This document shows positions 13,214 to 26,705 of a stretch of DNA of 64,000 nt, piece by piece. The position numbers and the translations under genes were made by a program. How positions within the stretch are numbered: the stretch's first letter is position 1; every line of letters begins with the position of its first letter. This DNA comes from Akebia trifoliata (lineage: Eukaryota > Streptophyta > Magnoliopsida > Ranunculales > Lardizabalaceae): the NCBI GenBank assembly GCA_017979445.1, contig CM030711.1, forward strand, positions 6,727,221-6,791,220, read 5' to 3'. The notes below the pieces were generated by a model. It did no database searches. It saw only the letters and a list, made by a program, of their open reading frames with translations, and was not told where the DNA came from.

Positions 13214-16200
13214 TCATAAGCCAACATGTATGTGTGGTAATTTTGATGGATCGGAAGATATAAGATTGGCCCACAAGTTTGCTAGCGTGAGAAAGTAGTG
13301 CTCCCCATTCCAGACCACCATCTTCATGTCTGGTTTAATTTGACAAATAGTGACCAAGGTGAGGAGATAGTGAAATGATGTTAAATTCAAAGAATTACAA
13401 GACCAGTCCTAGAAGGGAAGAAGCCATCATCCAAAATCAGAAATTAGGATCTTTTGATCAGAAAGACTTTTTGGTCAACAAGATCTAGGTGGGATCCATT
13501 AAATAGTGGAGCCCAATCTCGTATGGGTATGCAACATGTAGACAGGCAAGGATGATGGCTTCTCCTTACCTACAGATTATTCTTCCAAAATTATGGATTG
13601 AAGATTTCCAACATACCTGGCACCATTCTCGGAGACAACATTGATAGCCTGCAAATGGGTTCCTGCAGTGCAAAAACATGATTTTGAAGGTCGGGCACAT
13701 CGAGATCATGAAAAAACTTGATGGATTCCAGTAATGCCTTGATAGTCCCTTTGTATCCAAAACCAACTATATCAGAGATACTCTGGAGAGCTTCTTCTAA
13801 TCCGGATCCTGACCATACAGAATCACAATCCTCCAAAAGAGAGAAGATATGTGTAGGGTGTGTAGGGTCCATGACGCTCGACAGTATCCAAGGTTTGTAA
13901 AGTGTTACTGAGGTTCTCAGAATTTTAACCACTCTGTAAATTTCTCCTAGGGCAACAATGTATCGTTGACCTGTATTTATTAAAGAATTATTATTGAAGA
14001 CAGAGAAAAAAGTGACTGAAAAATAAAAAACAGAACTAAAGCAAAGTCAAACAAATACCTTGAGATTTAGATAATAGTTGCTTGTGGACATTCTTTTGTA
14101 ACGCTTGCTTCCAAATGGAGTCCCCATGTTTCAGCTCTTGAGCACAGACTGAGATCATTTTAGACCATGTGGTAGTATAACTGGATTGGTCTTCCAAGGA
14201 TCCTAAAGTCAGGACATTTACCATTGAAATGGCATGCTCAAATAGCGCAATTGCTGAGCTCAAATGCTTCTCTGCCTAATCACGACACAACTGTACAAGT
14301 TAGCTAGAGCGTGCTATTGATTCCAGACAAGTTGCAAGTAAAATGGATAAATAATTAACTTCAAGTTCAGATCCCAAATTTGTGGGATAAGGCTTTGATG
14401 ATATCAACTGCTTTGAAAATTCCAAACCAGTAGAAATTTATTTCTAAGGTATTTTTTAATAAGCGACACTAGTGTCAACTTATGATTGTGGAGTTGATCC
14501 CATTTTATTTTATTACCCTTCACAAAAAATTCAAAATATAACAAAAGAATATGTATTTTCATATAGAGAAATACAAGTTTTTGTTGCACTAGTGTCAGAA
14601 ATAAGAAAAGAGGCACGTACTAATGATATTCTGTTTGACAAGTGATACTCTGATTCAAGCATTTGAAACTTTGGTTCCTTCATAACTTCTAGCAATTCAG
14701 TCACACAAATATTTCTTGTTGGATGCTCCTCCAAGCAAACTTCTTTGGAGACTGCATTCTCTTGGTTCAATTTCTCATGAACTGCCTGAAACAGATAAAT
14801 TACATTGGACATATGTACAACAGAAATTTCGTAAATCTGTCTTATGTGTTTGATAATTGTGCAAATTGATGATATTTACCCTTAATTTGTGGTGATTAAT
14901 TAATGTTAATTTGATTAATATAGCCTAATTAATTGAATTTTCTTTCTTGTAGGTCTTGGAGGTTCAAATTGAGATAAAAATGCTAAAGATGGATTTTTGG
15001 TGAATAAAACATGCAAAAGCGTGGAAGAGCAATCACGAGACAAGTAAAAGGAAGGGCTAAAGAAATGAAGAAAAGTTTTCAAAAAATTAAAATCTCTGCA
15101 CATTCTCTTAAGTAAAATAATAAAATTCTCTCATATTTTGTCTTATTCTGAAAGACCTCATACATCTCTCCATATCTTTTTTGTTTCTATTTCTCTCTCT
15201 CTTTCCTCCACGTGTTAAATTCTCTCTCCTTACTACATCTCTCACCTTCTATTTTTAATTAGTATCTTTTTTTTTTCTATTCTCTTAACATTATTTATTT
15301 TCTCTAGACTTTTAATTATTTTCTTCTTCTTCTTCTTCTTCTTCTCCAATCTTTCTAATCTCTATCCCTCTTTAATTTCTTTTAGTTTATTTTTTTAGAT
15401 TTTTTATTTAATAATTTTGTAGGACTATTCTATGGAGATTGTTGGCTAAAATCCTAATTAGGGCTAAGGGTGAAACTCAAAGATTGTAATTTTATTTCGA
15501 TCAACAATGGTGGATTAATGTTTATATATTTTTTGTATTAATTTAAGGTGAGTTAATTATTTTTTTTTAATTATATATCTATAAATTATTTTTGAGCTTT
15601 TGTCTATAATCATCACATTGAATACTTGAAAATTTTTCTTGATTCATTGTGGATGATTATTATATTGATTGTTTAATGAATCCCTGTGGTATGTGAATGT
15701 GCAACACGTGGCAATCTTATATTTTCCAAAATATTTTAGAAAATAATTTTTGGTTTAATTGTCATATCATCCGGTTAGGAAGAATATTTATTCGAACCTA
15801 ACCGAGAAAAAATATTGAATGAATAAAATTGTGATTTTTGAGTGGATCCTCGATGCCTTAGCGCTTTTTAATTTCTATTTTAAATCTTTTAATTTTTGTT
15901 CCATACGAAAATGTGGAAAATCATCTTTTTAACAGTTTAAGTCAAATCTTATTCCACCTTATCCATGTTTTATTTCAATTTTTACATAATCCCCATGGCG
16001 GCCTTGGACTCCCGAGATTTTACCACTTCACTACAACCCTGCACTTGGGGTATTTAACCTAAACTATTTCAGTCGTTGCATTGTTCACTAAGTTCCTCAT
16101 ATTTAAAAGAGTATGAAACTTTTTAAAGAAAAGGAAAAATGTGTAAACTACAATATAAAAACTTAAATATTGACAGTACAAGAAGTCACACATGTACATA

Positions 16201-19200
16201 GATGACAAAAGTCCAATATAGTGATGATGATAAGTTGAGCAATGGAAATAAAAATAAAAATTATACAATAGAGAAGATTATCATAAAAATTATTACAAGG
16301 GTAGTATGTGGTAACCAATTTATCCAAGCACAGCAAAGTATAAAAATAACTGAGCCTCGACAAAAAAAAGTTAAGGAACAAGTGAATATCGTTAAGCAAA
16401 GTTTAAGGGTAACCTCCACGGCTATAAAAATAAAAATAAAAGCTCTAGTGAGCACACTCCCATTTAAGGTCTCATAAAATGTACCCAAGTAAGTTTTTAA
16501 TACTCTATTGAGATGTCACTAGGTAATGTACTATGAAGACCAACAACGGCATAGGTCAGCGTGCAGCTTGAATGCTCAAGCCCAAGGCTTGAAGGTTTGT
16601 AGCTCAAAAATCAAAGCCAGACCAATGCTCAGGTCTGACTGAAGAAGCCATCCCCTCCAAATCAAACTGGGATACATTCAACTCCCTAGAAACCACAATA
16701 TGTCACCCAGGTTTGGCAAAGGCACGGCCAGCATATGTCATGGACATTGACATTTGAAGTGTTCAAATAAGGTAAAACATCCATTTGAAGTATACATGTA
16801 AAATAAATAGGTCTCAAATTTTTTATTCAGTCCCCCAAACTTCTCGATATCATAACTTCAACTAAGAAAATCTAAGCATAAATAATACAAATAATGTTTA
16901 AACCAAAGGTAGAATACAAATAACTCGGTCAAATAACACACCTGGATTTCCTCATGGAGGGCCATTGCTTGTGCATCTTCACCCGAAAGAGCAGCAACGT
17001 TTTGAGCTTTCTAACAACAACCATATTGCACAAATTTAGTAATGTTATGTGTTAAAGAAAGATCTTAATCATGAAGAGCACCAACCTTTAGACCGTCAAG
17101 ATGATGATTTGCAATGAAGAAAGATTCCTCTTTCAATCTAGAGTACAAATCTACAAAATTCTTCAGCTTTGATTCAATAGGAAACTGTTTTTGTATATCT
17201 CCTAGACCAATCACAGAACTTTGATCTTCTGCCCTCTCTTCTGAGAATGCATCTTTGAATTCCCATGAATTTTCATCAAAATCATCTTCTCCAATTAGTA
17301 AATTAGAATCCAAGTGTGTCTGAGTTGAATCGAATCCATTTTCAGCTTGTTGAGTAGAACCAGCAGTCGGGATCTTCTCAGTCTGACTGTATAAATTAGA
17401 TATGAGGTCATTGAGAGAAACATCCGAACTGAAAACCTGACTGTTGATTCCATTTTTCATGAACGTGGTGGATCTGGATGAAAATAAATCTTGAACAAAT
17501 AAGGAATCGTCAGAATCCTCTTTCCCATTGCTAAAAATTGACAGAGGCAGTGCACCTTGATGATTCTCCGACCATTTTCTGTCACCCTGAAAAGGAACCT
17601 GTTAATTTTTTATTCAATGATCAAGATAAGCTCAACAAAAGCATGCCCTGCTAGTGAACTTCAATATAACAATAAATAACAGATGTAAACAATAAACAGA
17701 AACAGATCAATTAGGAAGCTAAAAATCAATATAAAGAAAATGGTGCAGAGAGTCCAATTAGGGAAGATTATTTTATCCACTAAAATAGCCTACGATGAGT
17801 TCACTGTCTGACGGCATACCTGTACCTGGGCACCAAGCCCTTTTTAAATATAAAGAAATAAGTACATTTGAGGGTATTTAGGGATAGCTAAAACTGGAGA
17901 TAAATTTAAGGTAAATTGATAGAGAGAGTTTGGTCCTATGCAACAACGACCAATAATGGCACCAGGGAGAAGGAGCAAGTCGAAGACTTGAAAAGGACGA
18001 GAGGAATACCGAATAGGAAATGAATGGAGGTAATAAGAAAATTTATGAAGACAAGTGCCTTGATTAAAAATATGGCTCAAGAAAGAGTTGAATGGGAAAT
18101 TGGTCTGTTCACATAAGTCTAAATACGTCTTTTCCCAATGCTTCACCTCATCATGCACAAAAAAAATTTCCTAATTCAATCATCATCTATCAAACATCCT
18201 GGCCAACACTCAAAAGGTTTCATGCAACATTTTAGCCCAATGAGATGGATCAGAATAAATAAGACCATGATTCAAAGTTTCGTGCTGTTTCGGAATATTT
18301 CGGCAAAACATTCCTGTTTCATTCAAGACCGGAACAAAACACTGACCCCAAAATATTGAATGTTTCAGGAATGTTTAAACCTCGAGTGAGATGGCTAGTA
18401 ACACATTCTCATACATACGATATCAATAAGCACAAAACATTACAAAAAGAGTGTTCCTCAAAGTACTGAGTAGTGCCCAAGTTCTGTGGTTCTTGGTTAG
18501 AGGGCTAATGTGCTTCAAGTAAGGTTGAACTTTAACTTTGGTATCCTTTGCTTCATTGGTTGATAAAAGACGGTCACCTCATGTAGTTATGATTGGCGTC
18601 CAATTTAGACTTACTAGGGACTCGAACAAAATATCCCTTGCATAACAATGTATTGAAGTAATTGCATACATGGTGATCAATTATTCAATTTATAATAGTC
18701 AACTAGCATCACAGTTCATTGAATTTGGGAAAACATACAACATAGACTCAGATAATTAATGTCACGGATATTGGGAAAAGAAAGGAGTCCCAACAGATAC
18801 ATTGATATCATTAAGGACAAGTACGGAGTGTTAACTAGAGTAAAAACAAGGGGAGACAGAGGAGTTTCCAGTTACAGTGTGTTTTACATGGAGGGTCAGC
18901 CCTGACTCCAAATCTTTTTTGCAGTGTGGAAAAATTAACTGCTCATATTAAAGGGAAGAACCATCAGATGGATATTTGCAGATGACATAGAGTTGGTTTA
19001 TGAGATTAAAATAATAAATGCAAGTTAAAAAGGTATTGATGCTTTGTGCAAGCCATGTGGCACATTTCCATCAGCATGATAGGCATGCCATCGCCTTATT
19101 TTTGTGAAGCATTCAAGCTAAGGGTGACCATAGTAGGCAGCTGGAAATTGAAGACAACCATAGGAGGAAACCAGAAATTGAAGACAACCAGAAAAAAAAT

Positions 19201-20992
19201 TACCCACTAATTTGAATTTTGAATTTTGATGATTGTAGGAGGTTCATAACTAGTAAATTCCCAACTTATCACCTTGAGTTTACTCAAAACGCAAGCAAAA
19301 ATGCCAAATTAAAAACTATACATCTCCCTATAAATTAAACAAATCACATCAATTATATAAATACCAATGAAAACACTTCATTCTATAAAGATACCATCAG
19401 TTTTACATAAAATGCTAGCTAAAAAAGCTCTTAGAAAAATATAAAAATTTCACAAGCAATAAACAAATAAAATAAATTACCAACCTCAATTTCACCATTA
19501 AATGTGAGTACTTCCATTTCAACTCCTGAATCAGCAACCTTTGGCTCTTCCTAGAATTCAATAATAAATGTTAGAAGATCATAGTTTTCACACTTTCATC
19601 AATTTTAAATGAAAATACATGAAAAAATCCAAAAGAATCGTTACCTGCCCAGGAGAGTAATTTCTTTCTCCATTCTCTGAAAATGCATCCTTAAACTCGC
19701 ATAAATTCTCACCAGGATCAAAATTATCACCAACATTCAATCCATTTTCAGTCCCAGACTCCATGAATTGACTGAATATATCTGAGGTATGACCATTGGG
19801 AGTTGTTACACCAGATTTGAAATCAAATGCATTATCAATTTTGGTAGGGTTTAAAGAAAACCCATCTGAATTAACAAACCAATCACCACCATGTTGTCCA
19901 TTTTCTCTAAATCCAGACATAATTTTGTGTCCTTCAGTACTTCCCCACATTCTTCCATCAACCTTCACATTCAAAAAAATATAAAATTTAAATATCCCTA
20001 AAAATGTAATTTCGTCACAGAAAAATCAAGTGCATGTAACAGTGTGAACAACTAAATATGAAAAAGAGTTTTTGTCTGTGTTTAAGAGAGGGGCAGTAAA
20101 TATGTATCATATCAAGTACTTTCCTGATTATAATTGATAAAATCTGGAAAATTAACCAACCTGAGATTCATCTTTGTTTGTTATTGATATTGAAGTTGTT
20201 GTCTGTGTTGCTGATTCAACTCTAATTCCCGATAAATCAGAATCTTCCTCAACTTTCTAACAACAAAGAGGAAGGGAAAAAAAAAAGGCGAAATTTTCAT
20301 TGACAAAGATAATAGAAACATCTAAAACTAAGCTTAAAAAATCTATAATTCTTCACCTTTATGCCAATATCGCTATCTCCGCCTCTGGATTCCGAGAACG
20401 CATCCTTGAATTCCCAACCTTCTTCATCAAAATCCCCATTTTCGTCAACCAGATTCGAATTTGACTCATTATCGTTCTTGATCTGCTCAGACTTACTGTA
20501 CAAATTAACAATAAGATCCTTAATACCGTTCTCAGATCCAGAATTTAACCCATTTTTCACGGTTGATTCTGGTTTAGGAGAAAACATGTTCCAGTCCCGA
20601 GCATCATCGAATGAAGGATTGACCGAATCCGATTCCGATTCCTCTTCCTCATCTCCAAAGATCGAAAGAGGCAAAGCTCCTCGAGGCTTCTCCCAGGTTT
20701 TCCCGACTGATTCTATATGGCTCGGTTGCAATTTTGGGGGATTCGTCGACGGATCAGAAAACAAAGGAATCGGATCGATATTACTAGGGTTTTGAGAACC
20801 TAATAATCCATTAGAGATCTGAAATTGAAGAGAGTTTCCGAAGAAATCTTGTTTTTGAGAGAAATTATCCATGAAATCTCCCCAATCATCATCGTCATCT
20901 ACTCTATTGTTCTGGTTCGGATTAGAAGATGGGACGAAATTGAAGTCTCCGAAGAACTCATCATCTTCGTCTTCAGCTTGTTTTTCCGCCAT
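13214..20992 (-). CDS. Gamma-synergin-like acidic protein with three EFKDAFSE motifs (849 aa)
   Basis: Ten exons on the minus strand: 20992-20357, 20256-20161, 19962-19645, 19550-19485, 17598-17086, 17010-16942, 14785-14621, 14275-14059, 13970-13617, 13329-13214. Every junction has GT/AG and the frame is continuous for 849 residues. The start MAEKQ at 20992 is preferred over an upstream in-frame ATG at 21067, because the family begins with an acidic block. The N-terminus carries acidic-phenylalanine motifs FGDF (14-17) and WGDF (37-40), the type that binds AP-1/GGA ear domains. EFKDAFSE occurs at 194-201, 333-340 and 485-492, and GALPLSIF and DLI-NLYS also repeat, suggesting internal duplication. 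The C-terminal third is a helical domain ending in MVVWNGEHYF and ANLWANLIS. The resemblance to animal gamma-synergin is in the motifs and the C-terminal W-G-Y/ANLW block; a role in clathrin/AP-1 trafficking is inferred. Confidence 0.82.
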
Positions 20993-21199
20993 TGATGAAC
21001 CAGACGAAGACGACTCTGGTTCTTTGTTGATTTTGTATAAAAGACTCTTGGTGCGCACGTTTAGCATGTACGCACACCGTTCACTGTAGTATACGTCAAC
21101 GTTGGAATGTGGGAGGAGCGTGACTCATAGAGCTGGGAATTTAGGGATGGTGGGAACTAATGTACACTAGTGGTGATGCACCGACGGATTTATGTATAT

Positions 21200-21381
21200 T
21201 TTAAAGAGTCGAAATCCGATACTGTGTCCCGTTTCTATAGATAGGATATGTGTCTACGTGTCATAATTTGATTGGGAAATAAATACATTAAACTGTTTTA
21301 AACACCAATAAAGCATGCCACGTAGACACCCCTTCTGTTTTATAGAAACTGAACACCGTATTGGATCCTAAGTCTATTTTC
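21200..21381. mobile_element. MITE with inverted ends, upstream of synergin-like gene
   Basis: The left arm contains ATCCGATACTGTGTCCCG, TTTCTATA and GTGTCTACGTG. The right arm is the complement, with CACGTAGACACC, TATAGAAAC and CACCGTATTGGAT. It lies about 210 bp upstream of the synergin-like start codon, so it is in or near that promoter. Confidence 0.6.
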
Positions 21382-21790
21382 AAAGCTGCTATTGGCACTC
21401 CAACTATTACTTAGTGAGTCGTGATGAATGCATACATTTTTTGGTACGCGGCTAACATGGCAAGGGCACTTAACCGAATATCTATTTCTTTGGGATACAT
21501 ATGAAAAAGATATACAGTTCTATGCCCTCGCCACATCAGCAGCATACCTAAAATTGCGTGCATTCATCATTATTCTTACTTATTATACCATAATTAAAAA
21601 TAAAAAAATAAGTGAATGATTGAGAATAAGTAAAAGTTTGTGTACCAACAGAAGTTCTCTCATTTTTCGTTTGCTAGCTTTCTACTTTTTTTTTGGTTTA
21701 GGATTTTATATGAGTCTGATCATAATTGCAAGTAACTATTGAAATTATTTAAAGACTTTTGGGATGGAACGAGTACATACTGTCTCATGT
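21382..21790. mobile_element. MITE-A copy interrupted by a MITE-B insertion
   Basis: MITE-A (end GCTGCTATTGGCAC, inner TTACTTATTA and AAAATAAGTAAAAGT) is split at 21413. MITE-B occupies 21414-21575 and is flanked by TTACTTA on both sides (21407-21413 and 21576-21582). MITE-B is recognised by TGATGAATGC / GCATTCATCA ends and the inner arms GTACGCGGCTAACATGGCAA and GCCCTCGCCACATCAGC. The right end of MITE-A is missing or degraded. Confidence 0.68.
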
Positions 21791-22852
21791 CCTGATCCCA
21801 CGAAAGTTTCCCAACATGCAAAAAGGTAAGTTAGGGGACTATCCAGTTTCGAACACACGACCAAAAAAAAGAAATTCCTAGTTGGTTTGATCTTTATTTG
21901 ATTTGTTTCTCCTCTGGTTTCATTGGTTTTCTTTTCAAATTTGACTCATGTATTGATAGTAAGTTATTCATTTTCCATCTTAGCATACTTGGTATGCCAC
22001 CATAACTTAGTATCACATGTGAGGTTCATGATCAAGGTCATCGACACACAAACTCTCATGGTGCAAGATATTGTTTATAGTCCTAATCTAAACTTACTTT
22101 TGTGGAGGTATGCAGAATGGGTTCATCACAGAGTATCAGGGATTTGAAGGTCTATAGGCATATATTTGTTCTTTGAAAAATCTCAAAATTATATTATTTT
22201 TCGTGACTTCATCAATAAGAAATCTTCATTGTTGCTCGTAGACTTAAGCAATTTTGTCAAACCACGAAAAATATTATTTCATGTGTAATTGGTGTTTTTC
22301 TTCTCTTGTGCATAGATATTTTGTATTCATTGTCAGATTTGTAAGGTATTTGGGTGCTTCTGCATCACACAAGAGTATTGTTTTCAGTCAAATAATAAGT
22401 TTTGGAAAATTCTAAAGTGACTTGACATATACTCGAAGTAGCATTAAGAGTATATTTGAGTGTGCAAAAAATCATAGATGCTTTTTCTGGAGACACAAGT
22501 GGCATACACTCAAGGACAATGATGATTCTCTACACATTCATCACTATTTTCAGTGTTATATCGAGTCACTGTGGCACGTCTCTTAGTTTTGCCAACACTT
22601 TTGCATCATAAGCATCCATGTAAAACCAATACAATGTCAAAAAGATGGGTAAAAAATAGAAGACTTCTAGATTTGTTTCTTGCATGACTAATTTGGAGGT
22701 TGTTTTAAAACACTTTGAACAATATATTCATATTTTATGTGCTAAAACTGTTGCAACCTAAAAACTAAAAATAAAAATCATTTTAGGGTTTCGATATGAT
22801 CTTTTTTAAAAGTTGAAACCCAATCGAATTATCTTCGTTTTTCAAATTACAT

Positions 22853-23296
22853 CCTAGTTTCAAATCTCGTCCAAGATCAAGATGACTCGCCAGAGTCATC
22901 TCGATGTCAATCATAAATGAGACGATTAGTTACGACATCTCCACTATGCAAATCTTGGGGGATAAACAAGATGACTCAAAGGATATATTCAAATTATCGT
23001 TTGTGAAACTCTGACGAGCTATCAGGGATTTTGTATATTTTAATTAAAATAATTAATTTTTTTAGGATTTAAATACAGATATTATCTAAATAAAATATGA
23101 TTTTATCTCTAAATATCTTTTAATCTATCTTATTTTATATTTAAGAAAAAAACTATAATTATTTTCATCTAAATTTATATAAATAATTGTAAACCAAGTT
23201 AAATGGTTACATCATTCAAGATGAATTGACTCAACCCAGACAACTCGATCTCGTCCATGAACGAGTCGAGATGTCAAACCAAGATTTGAAACCATG
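22853..23296. mobile_element. hAT-like MITE (CATGGTTTTAAA family), 444 bp
   Basis: The left end CCTAGTTTCAAATCTCGTCC is inverted relative to the right end ending in GATTTGAAACCATG. Perfect 8-bp direct repeats AATTACAT lie at 22845-22852 and 23297-23304. Inner arms contain repeated GACTCG/CGAGTC and TCATCT segments. Confidence 0.78.
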
Positions 23297-23884
23297 AATT
23301 ACATTACTTGTACAGGGCCTCCTATTTTAGTCAAGATAGATTGCTTATGGTCTATCCTAGTGGACATGGATAATTTGTTGGCATCCCTTGTAGATGATAA
23401 AAACTACAATTTTATAACTAAGATGACTTGTTGATATTGTGTCTACCACTTTACATTGAGATAAATCATGATTGGATCTGATTTGATGGTGGATCGATTC
23501 GTTTACGTGTATTTTCAGTTAAAAATTATGATCTCGTTGAATGTGCTTCAAGGATATTATCTTTGTTTGTAGCTCAAAATCATGATTTCATATCATAGAA
23601 CCTACTCTAAAATCCAGAATTTTTTTTATTTTTTTGATTGAATTAATGTTTTTAAAAGACAAAAGTTTCAATTTTTTTTTTAAACATTTAACTTTTATAA
23701 AAGTGCCTTAATGATCTGGTTGTTATCATATATATGAGAAAAGGTTGCATGAACCACAGGACTATGTAGAGCATGGACCGAGGTCCACAACTTCGATATT
23801 ACAAAACATTCAAATAACTTCAACGTTACTCATATAAAATCCTAAATCTATCAAATATAAATGTAAACAAAAAAGAAACAATTT

Positions 23885-23998
23885 CTATTCTCAAACTAAC
23901 TTTTACTTATTATCCACTATTTTTATTATTATTATTATTTGAATTTAATTGGGTTGTAACAAGTAAAAGTTGAGTGTAAATAGCAGCTCTATAGTATA
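23885..23998. mobile_element. Short MITE-A copy
   Basis: The ends TTCTATTCTCAAACTAACTT and AGTAAAAGTTGAGTGTAAAT plus AGCAGCTCT match MITE-A, with only about 110 bp between them. It is an internally deleted form. Confidence 0.5.
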
Positions 23999-24757
23999 AT
24001 TCAGTGGACCATAAAAATAGTTAGTAAATCATATGTTGATCGATCTAATGATTAATCTCGTGTTAAGAGTATTTGGTAAATCTCTATTGTGAATTATCGT
24101 CATTTTTCATAAATCGATCTAAACGAGGTTGCAACTCAAAGGTTCAAAATTCCGCACTCATCAAATCAGATTTGCATGTAAATCAAGATGCTTTCATTAG
24201 TATTTTAACATCCTCCAACATCTCATCACTCACTCAGGCCCTTCTTCTTATTAAGCTCATTGAGTATGAACTCTCATCGAACAAATGAATTATACAAGTA
24301 ACTTTCATAAAAATTAGATGAAAAATGAAGAACAATACACTTATCAAAAAATAATGTTCTAGAAATGAAATACGTGTGAATTTTTTAAGAAAATAAATTT
24401 GTGATAAAAAAAAAAAAAATTTATGATGAACATGTGGAGAGAAACACTTGCAAATAGGGGGGAGGGGGGTGCAATGAGACTACAAGGACTTATCCCAAAC
24501 ATACCTCGTGCGTGTGGGGGAAAGGAATTGCGTGTGCCTAAAGATTATTCGGGTGCTCTAAGAGGTCCAGATAGTTCATTGAAAAAAAAAAGGTATAGGG
24601 ATCGTGGATTGTAATTGTAAGGGTCTTTTAGTAATTTAAAATATTAACTAAGGTGATTTTGAAAATGACATAACAAAATGATTTTTTTAATTTCCAAAAA
24701 CTAACTAGCATGATTATAAGGGTCATGGGGTTGTAATTTTATTGGAAAAAAATACTT

Positions 24758-25436
24758 AAAAGGATTTCTTTCTAATTAGTCATTGAGTTTTAAGATTTCT
24801 CTTAATAGTTCATTTAGTAAAACTTTTCTTTCTAATCAGTCCCTGAACTCCATTTCCCATATTTTCATGATTGAAATGTTGAATTTGTCATAATCATTCA
24901 AACTCATCATTTTCATTAAATAAATAAATAAATTGGATTTTCAACATCCCAATCGAGTTTCGAAGACTCCATTTCGTCATAGAGGATTTGAGAAGAAAGA
25001 AGAATCCATTTTCAAGTGTTTTTTCAAACATTTTAAAAATATATGTGAAAAATTTAGGGGTTTTTTCGATTTTTTTTATTCCATTTTAGGATAAAAATTG
25101 ATCAAGGATGGTTCTTTTAGTTTGAAATTATCTAGATGAGTCATTATGTCAAATTTTTAGTTGAAAAATGAAAATAGGTGAGTTTTACCACTTTTTGTTT
25201 GACATAAAATAGGTGGGCTTTATCAACGTTGAGTTCACCGCTTTTTATTATCAAGTTTGACATTTAAAAAAAAAAAAATTTGTCGAATTCAACAATAAAA
25301 AATGTTGAACTCAACAATAAAAAGTGGTGAGCTCGACAATAACGAGAGACCATTAATAAATAAAAAATTTACTAAATGGACTATCAAGCTACCACCCCAA
25401 AAGTTGGGGATTATTCAGAAAGAAATCCCTCTTTCA
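24758..25436. mobile_element. Foldback element, about 680 bp
   Basis: The left arm AGGATTTCTTTCTAATTAGT, then TAGTTCATTTAGTAAA, is repeated inverted at the right as TTTACTAAATGGACTATCA and CAGAAAGAAATCC. The middle holds repeated GTTGAGTTCACCGCTTTTTA-like blocks in both orientations. No coding potential. Confidence 0.6.
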
Positions 25437-25944
25437 AGTCGTGTAAGTAATTTTCCCAATTTTCTTTATTTTTGATGAAAATGACCTTTACAATAATAAG
25501 ACTAAATGTGTATGTGAGAGCATTTTTAGGAAAATAAATTTGGTTTCAACTACTTTTAAAAGTCTTCTTTCATTATAATAGTAAACATAGGAAAAGGACT
25601 TAAGGAAATTATAGTCTATATGATAAGGGTTCTAATTTTTGAAAATCTTAAAAAACAGTTTGCGATAAATATTTAATGCATCTAGGGCGCATTGTTGACT
25701 ACAACATATTGTTGATGTATCGACGAACTCATTAATAAGGCACGCATAGTTGGACCATCAAAATCTCGATTTTTCTCCTATTTCTAAGAACATAAAGATT
25801 TTCACCTAATATCTTTCTCATACTTAAAACATCTTGCAATAATTGCCAACCAAAAATAAACATGTGCATCATGCATTTATCACATTAATTTGGGTTATAT
25901 ATGTCTTAACAAAAGATATAGCTCATAAATTTAGTGGTGGAGCT

Positions 25945-26705
25945 AGAAAGGTGGGGGAGGGTTAATTTCATTCTTAATTTTAAGAGATACCCTATGTTTT
26001 GATCGATCTTGGAGATGCCCCTCTCCCCTTATTTTTAAACTAGTGATATGACCTCATTGACCTAGGTTTTGTACGAGAGACTAAAGTAAAGTAACCTTGT
26101 CTTCAACCTTTAGTCAAAATTTTGTAATTTTTTCTCCAATAAAATCTGTCATCTTCAAATTGTTGACTTCCAGGGTAAAATATTTTTTACCTAATCAATC
26201 TCATTTCCAATCCTTGATTTTTCTACCCAAAATCCATTGTTTTACTTTCCCAAAAATTCTATATTATTCTTGATATTTGAAGTTAGGAGACCGAATGTTT
26301 AGATTGAAGACTAGTTTACCTTATAAGTCTTTCATTTTCTAATTGTCAAACTATAAGAAATTATTTTTAAGCTATTCAAACCCCGTCTTTGATCAACAAT
26401 CTTCAAAGTCTTGTAAAGACCCTTGATTTTCTTTCCCAAAAATCTATCTTTCTACTTTGTCAAAATTTAAATCTTGTTCTTAAAGTTTGAAGGTTTTATA
26501 AAATAGAATCTTAGAGTTGAAAGTGAAGATTTAAGATGATTAATTTTGGGAGAAGATCAAGGAATTTGAGTAGAGATTGAAGGTTAAGGCATTTATGTTA
26601 GACTCAAAGAAGAAGACCTATGTCAAGGAGACATGCCATGAGTTTGAAAACACAAAGGGTTTCTCTAAGATTGACCAAAACGTGGAGTGGCATGTCTAAA
26701 CTTAA
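25945..26705. mobile_element. Long-TIR foldback element (family F), copy 1
   Basis: The left arm contains GAGATACCCTATGTTTTGAT, AAACTAGTGATATG and GACCTAGGTTTT. The right arm is its diverged complement (CTATGTCAAGGAGACATGCC, GTTTGAAAACACAAAGGGTT). The same arms occur at 32530-33745, and single arms at 29680-29760, 31550-31620, 41150-41240, 43420-43500, 61085-61160 and 62235-62300. Confidence 0.55.

Noticed and set aside
13566..13616. Continuation of synergin-like exon 9 to the stop after IFNP
   Set aside because: A strong GTATGT donor at 13616 and an acceptor at 13330 restore the conserved DMKMVVWNG and ANLW segment, so read-through would lose the family C-terminus.
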